Shown here: positions 7,610 through 10,773 of the stretch, in pieces
How the letters are laid out: every line of letters starts with the position of its first letter
How positions within the stretch are numbered: the stretch's first letter is position 1
Source of the DNA: an uncultured Treponema sp.
GTDB lineage: Bacteria > Spirochaetota > Spirochaetia > Treponematales > Treponemataceae
Assembly (NCBI RefSeq): GCF_938029485.1
Contig: NZ_CALHGC010000365.1
Coordinates: 1-10,773 of the forward strand
Length of the DNA: 10,773 nt
Reading direction: 5' to 3'
Program-made: the position numbers and the translations under genes
Notes under the pieces: model-generated
The model's input: only the letters and a program-made list of their open reading frames with translations
Database searches by the model: none
Told to the model about the DNA's origin: nothing

Positions 7610-7839
7610 AGGGTAAACGCATCAGACAGAGCAGATCAGAATCGCAGAATAATTGAGGTTGTGAGACCATTTGAACCATCTTCAACGGTTGTACATCCGT
7701 GTACAACCGTTGAAGGCGAGTTTTGTGTGTGCACAAAACATCGCTGCTGCATGGAACCACTGCCATCCTTGGCAGTTCTGGTTGAACAGCCTCCATTATT
7801 CTGCGGGGATATCAGCAAAACGTCTGATGCGTTTACCCT
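7610..7839. repeat. Structured inverted-repeat element, copy 2 (230 bp, expanded head)
   Basis: It has the same 18-base terminal arms as copy 1 (7610-7627 and 7822-7839); including neighbours, 22 bases on the left and 25 on the right are identical. The inner 19-nt arms (7643-7661 and 7787-7805) pair with one mismatch and one G.T/U pair. The head is about 90 bases longer than in copy 1 and holds three hairpins. The first is a 16-bp stem with a TCCG loop (7680-7715). The second is GCGA + GTTTTGTG with CACAAAAC + A bulge + TCGC (7716-7744). The third is ACTGCCA with TGGCAGT (7759-7776). AACCA (7674-7678) can pair with TGGTT (7779-7783) to close a multibranch loop. It begins 6 bases after the terminator T-run and ends 23 bases before the aminopeptidase ATG. 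No reading frame in it looks real. Confidence 0.85.
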
Positions 7840-7862
7840 GCAGCCACTCAAGGAGTATAGAT

Positions 7863-9176
7863 ATGGCGATGCAAAAACAGTATGCCCGTGAATTGATGCA
7901 GTTTATCGACAAAAGCCCGTCGGTGTATCATGTGATTGAAAATGCCGGTAAAAAGCTTGAAGCTGCCGGTTTTACCCGTCTTGACCTTTCGGATGCCTTT
8001 CATTTAAAGCCTGCAGGAAGATATTTTGTAACCGCAAACGGCAGCGCTCTTATTGCATGGCAAATGAGCCGCGGGAAGAAAGCGCGGGGGGTTAAGCTTG
8101 TCGGTAGTCATAGCGACTCCCCCTGTTTGCGGATAAAGCCTCATCCCGAAGTAACGGTGCAGGATCATTATCTCAAGCTGAACACCGAAGTATACGGCGG
8201 GGCAATTCTTTCAACATGGTTTGACCGGCCGCTTTCTGCAGCGGGACGTGTCATTGTGCGAACTGACGATCCTCTTGCACCAAAGGATATGCTGGTTTCG
8301 TTTAAAGGCTCACCCCTCATCATCCCGAACCTCGCCATCCACATGAACCGTGAGGTAAACGACGGATATAAAATCGAACGTCAAAAAGACGTGCTGCCCT
8401 TGCTCGGCATCATCAATAAAAAGTTTGAAAAAGACGGCTATCTGGTCAGGCTGTTGGCGAAGCAGCTGGGTGTGTCTGCGGATTCAATCCTCGATTTTGA
8501 TCTCTATTTGTACGATACGCAGCCGGGAAGTTTCTGCGGTCTTTCCGATGAGTTTTTTTCAACGGGAAAAATCGACAACCTCGGTATGGCCTACGCCTCT
8601 TTGGATGCATTGATTGCGCAGGATGTTCCGCTGGACTATGTAAAAGCCGCCTGTATCTTTGATAACGAAGAAGTCGGCTCGGAAACAATGCAGGGCGCCG
8701 GAAGTCCATTCCTTGCGGATACGCTTAAGCGGATTACGGTTGCTCAGTGCGAGGCAGGTGAGCAGTGGTTTGAACTGTTCCAACAGCAGCTAAGCCGGTC
8801 TTTTCTTATTTCCGCGGATCAGGCGCATGCTTACCATCCCAACTATCCCGAAAAAAACGATATTACCAACTTCCCGCTTGTAAACGGCGGACCGGTGGTA
8901 AAACTTGCCGCATCGATGAGCTATGCAAGTGATGGAATTTCGGCAGGGATATTCAAAGATCTCTGCGCAAGAGCCGGAGTTCCGTGCCAAAACTTTGTCA
9001 ACCGTTCCGATATAAAAGGCGGTTCAACTATCGGGCCGATTACGACAACTAATTTGATGATTAAAACGGTCGATATCGGCAATCCTATTTTATCGATGCA
9101 TTCTATCCGCGAGCTTGGCGGCGTTGCGGATCAGGCGTATATCACGCAAGTATTTAATCAGTATTACAAAGAATAA
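7863..9176 (+). CDS. apeB: M18 family aminopeptidase (apeB type)
   Basis: Zinc-dependent cytosolic aminopeptidase of the M18 (aspartyl aminopeptidase) family, which removes N-terminal residues from peptides. ATG 7863 is chosen because AAGGAG (7850-7855) lies 7 bases before it. It gives 437 aa, the usual apeB length (about 430). The frame stays open back to 7671, but that part lies inside the repeat element and would add an unrelated N-terminus. Family blocks in order are: GSHSDSPCLRIKP (metal-ligand His about residue 83); EVYGGAILSTWFDRPLSAAG; IPNLAIHMNR; DNEEVGSETMQGAGSPFL, with the catalytic and ligand Glu pair; SADQAHAYHPNY, with a ligand Asp; KGGSTIGPI; and MHSIRELGG, with the last ligand His. 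All expected residues are present, so it should be active. No clear promoter was found between the terminator and the gene; it probably lies in the repeat element. Confidence 0.93.
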   Translation: MAMQKQYARELMQFIDKSPSVYHVIENAGKKLEAAGFTRLDLSDAFHLKPAGRYFVTANGSALIAWQMSRGKKARGVKLVGSHSDSPCLRIKPHPEVTVQDHYLKLNTEVYGGAILSTWFDRPLSAAGRVIVRTDDPLAPKDMLVSFKGSPLIIPNLAIHMNREVNDGYKIERQKDVLPLLGIINKKFEKDGYLVRLLAKQLGVSADSILDFDLYLYDTQPGSFCGLSDEFFSTGKIDNLGMAYASLDALIAQDVPLDYVKAACIFDNEEVGSETMQGAGSPFLADTLKRITVAQCEAGEQWFELFQQQLSRSFLISADQAHAYHPNYPEKNDITNFPLVNGGPVVKLAASMSYASDGISAGIFKDLCARAGVPCQNFVNRSDIKGGSTIGPITTTNLMIKTVDIGNPILSMHSIRELGGVADQAYITQVFNQYYKE

Positions 9177-9320
9177 TCCGGCTCCTTGCATCCGGCGGGA
9201 ACTTCTAAGGAGAATGCCGAAAAAGCAACCGGCTTTTGAGGCGCCCCCTCTACGGAGCTTCCTTAAGATATATGCTAAAAATGCCGAAATTACAAGAGAA
9301 AGGGGCTTTTGTGCGCGTTT
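9177..9320 (+). other. Gap between aminopeptidase and acidic protein gene; possible 39-codon ORF
   Basis: The 144-base gap has no strong terminator and no convincing promoter. A 39-codon reading frame (ATG 9214, TAA 9331-9333; begins MPKKQPAFEA) has AAGGAG at 9207-9212 only one base before its ATG, which is too close for efficient initiation. It would overlap the next start by 13 bases. It is weakly supported and is not called as a gene. TAAGGA (9206-9211) could pair with TCCTTA (9261-9266). Confidence 0.3.
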
Positions 9321-10773
9321 ATGCCGAATTTAAATGAAATTACTAAGTTTAGAGAAGAACTGAAAAATATTGCTCACGAAGATCAAATAACCGCTCGGTG
9401 GGGCGAACGGGTCTATGACGAACTTCCCCTGCCGGATCCGGCGGAAGTTCCCGACATCGATCTTGATGCTTTGCTGCCGGCAGAGGCGGAAAAACCTGCC
9501 GATGGGGGCGGTAATCCGTCCGAAGCTCCTAAAACCGAACCTGTATCGGAAAAACTTACGGAGTCTGCTTCCGATATGTTTGATACGGTACCGGTAACGG
9601 ATGCCCCCGATATATCGATGGATACCCCTTTCCCCACCGCTCCCGGTAATAGCGGTAGTGATCCTTTTGTAAGCTCCGGCGCAGATAACTCAACAGGCAC
9701 TGCACCCGTTCACGAAGATGCCGCAAGCGTTCCTACAGGTAATACGGGTATGGCCGAACACTCCCAATCCGACCGGCCGGGCGCTGAGTCCGATAACCCC
9801 GAGCTTGTTTCGGGTGATGCGTATCCCGTTGATGAAGAAGGTATGCCCGATATCTCCGACATGGATGCGTTCCTTTCCTCCTTTAATTTTGACGATATGT
9901 CCGGAGACGATGCGGGGGCATCCGATACGGCTGACTCTGAAACTTCCGGGCAGATGCCGGACGGAGACGGCAATTCTTTTGACTTTGATACCGATTTTGA
10001 CGATACGGATGTTAATGCCGATACGGATGTTTTCGACGGTTTAGGCGAATTGAGCAAACTCGATGCCGGTGAGTCCGAACTATCTGCCGACGACGTTCCG
10101 AATGATGTACCGGAACTTTCCAATGTAGGTGAACCTTCCGGGGAGCTGCATGACGATGCCGCTTCGTCCGGCGATGACGGCGATCCGTTTAATTTTAACG
10201 ATATGCTTTCCTCCTTCGATTCCGATCTGGAACCGATAAAAGTGAATGAACGCACGGAAACAGATGATACGGTTCCTGAAGATGTGGAAACCTTGGATGA
10301 ACACGATGAGGTTCCGGCAGATGATACGCTCCATGAAGAACGCACCATCCCCGATATTACTATTCCCGACATCGATTTATCGGCTTTAAATTCTTTCTCC
10401 GATGATATTTCCCGTGATTCCGAAGACTCCGCCGCTTTGAATATGGATGAAAATGAGGAGACGGCGCAATTTCCCGTATCCAATGAAACATCAGCATTCG
10501 AAACCCCCGCCGCTTCCGATACTGCCGCCGGCGATTCCGATACATCGGATAATTTGGAAAATATGGACGAGCTTTTACTCCTTTCCGAAAATAGGGACGA
10601 TCCTGAAGCCGAATCGACGGATGACGGTGCAGATGCGTCGGCGTTTGAATTTAGTATGGATGCTCCGGATTCAAACCCGCTCGAAATTCCAACGATTTCC
10701 GGTATCGATACCGGTTTTGACGGTATCGATGTACCGGATCATACGACCGATGCCTTTTTTGCTCAGCAAGAAA
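9321..10773 (+). CDS. Large acidic Asp/Ser-rich protein, 3' end outside window
   Basis: An open frame runs from ATG 9321 to the window end without a stop: 484 complete codons, C-terminus missing. The N-terminus (MPNLNEITKFREELKNIAHE) looks helical and charged, followed by YDELPLPDPAEVPDIDLDAL. From about residue 55 onward the protein is low-complexity, dominated by Asp, Glu, Ser, Pro, Thr and Gly, with almost no Lys or Arg, and is probably disordered. Short motifs recur: VPDIDLDALL, MPDISDMDAFLSSFNFDDM, FNFNDMLSSFDSD, IPDITIPDIDLSALNSF, MDELLLLSE. There is no signal peptide, so it is likely cytoplasmic. From memory, treponemes encode proteins with an acidic N-terminal half followed by TPR repeats, but that part is not in the window. 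The ribosome site AAAGGGG (9299-9305) is 15 bases upstream, rather far. The in-frame TTG 9309 is an alternative start but sits too close to it. The continuous frame, codon use and strong bias in amino acid composition support it being real. Function unknown. Confidence 0.8.
   Translation, partial: MPNLNEITKFREELKNIAHEDQITARWGERVYDELPLPDPAEVPDIDLDALLPAEAEKPADGGGNPSEAPKTEPVSEKLTESASDMFDTVPVTDAPDISMDTPFPTAPGNSGSDPFVSSGADNSTGTAPVHEDAASVPTGNTGMAEHSQSDRPGAESDNPELVSGDAYPVDEEGMPDISDMDAFLSSFNFDDMSGDDAGASDTADSETSGQMPDGDGNSFDFDTDFDDTDVNADTDVFDGLGELSKLDAGESELSADDVPNDVPELSNVGEPSGELHDDAASSGDDGDPFNFNDMLSSFDSDLEPIKVNERTETDDTVPEDVETLDEHDEVPADDTLHEERTIPDITIPDIDLSALNSFSDDISRDSEDSAALNMDENEETAQFPVSNETSAFETPAASDTAAGDSDTSDNLENMDELLLLSENRDDPEAESTDDGADASAFEFSMDAPDSNPLEIPTISGIDTGFDGIDVPDHTTDAFFAQQE

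Noticed and set aside
7671..7862. N-terminal extension of the aminopeptidase
   Set aside because: It would be encoded by the repeat element, lacks family similarity, and a good ribosome site precedes ATG 7863.
7541..7891. 116-codon + strand reading frame and several minus-strand frames across repeat copy 2
   Set aside because: They run through the terminator and the inverted repeats, have no ribosome site and show no protein-like composition. They are by-products of the palindrome.
9710..10483. 257-codon minus-strand Ser-rich frame
   Set aside because: It is the antisense of the acidic protein; Asp and Ser codons read backwards give long open Ser-rich frames. It has no initiation signal.
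1..10773. CRISPR array, tRNA, rRNA, insertion sequence, phage genes
   Set aside because: None of their hallmarks (regular spaced repeats, tRNA cloverleaf with CCA/T-loop, transposase or integrase motifs) was seen on either strand.

Overview
The window looks like chromosomal DNA from an oral-type spirochaete, most likely a Treponema. The evidence is a flagellar MinD-like ATPase (FlhG) of treponemal type, a spirochaete-style lipoprotein signal, an Asp-rich acidic protein of a kind I associate with treponemes, and moderate G+C. The genus is inferred from protein resemblance only. All recognisable genes are on the + strand.

Layout. (1) 1-876: 3' part of flhG, with a reading-frame break near base 60 just before the Walker A motif. 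(2) 884-2254: MATE-family multidrug/cation antiporter. (3) 2255-2573: no gene; two back-to-back palindromic elements (2260-2383 and 2392-2534). (4) 2574-4418: exported protein that looks like an M48 metallopeptidase whose zinc-binding residues are gone, with a BamE-like C-terminus. (5) 4405-6261: RNB-family exoribonuclease overlapping the previous gene by 14 bases. (6) 6360-7400: lipoprotein with SH3-like ends and its own good sigma70-type promoter. (7) 7401-7862: no gene; two hairpins, a strong intrinsic terminator and a second, larger copy of the 2392-2534 element. (8) 7863-9176: M18 aminopeptidase (apeB type). (9) 9321-window end: long, very acidic Asp/Ser-rich protein, open at the edge.

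The most unusual feature is the pair of structured elements at 2392-2534 and 7610-7839. Both have identical 18-base terminal inverted repeats (AGGGTAAACGCATCAGAC and its complement). Both have an inner 18-19 bp stem in which the two copies differ by paired, compensatory changes, plus a variable head: one hairpin in the first copy, three in the second. Each lies directly upstream of a + strand gene. The second starts 6 bases after a terminator T-tract, so apeB transcription probably begins inside it or in the 23 bases after it. They could be structured RNA leaders, small-RNA genes or a non-autonomous palindromic repeat family; the sequence alone cannot decide.

Genes 3 and 4 (exported pseudo-peptidase and RNase) are translationally overlapped and likely one transcript. 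The lipoprotein and aminopeptidase appear to be separate units. No transposase, integrase, CRISPR array, tRNA or rRNA was seen.
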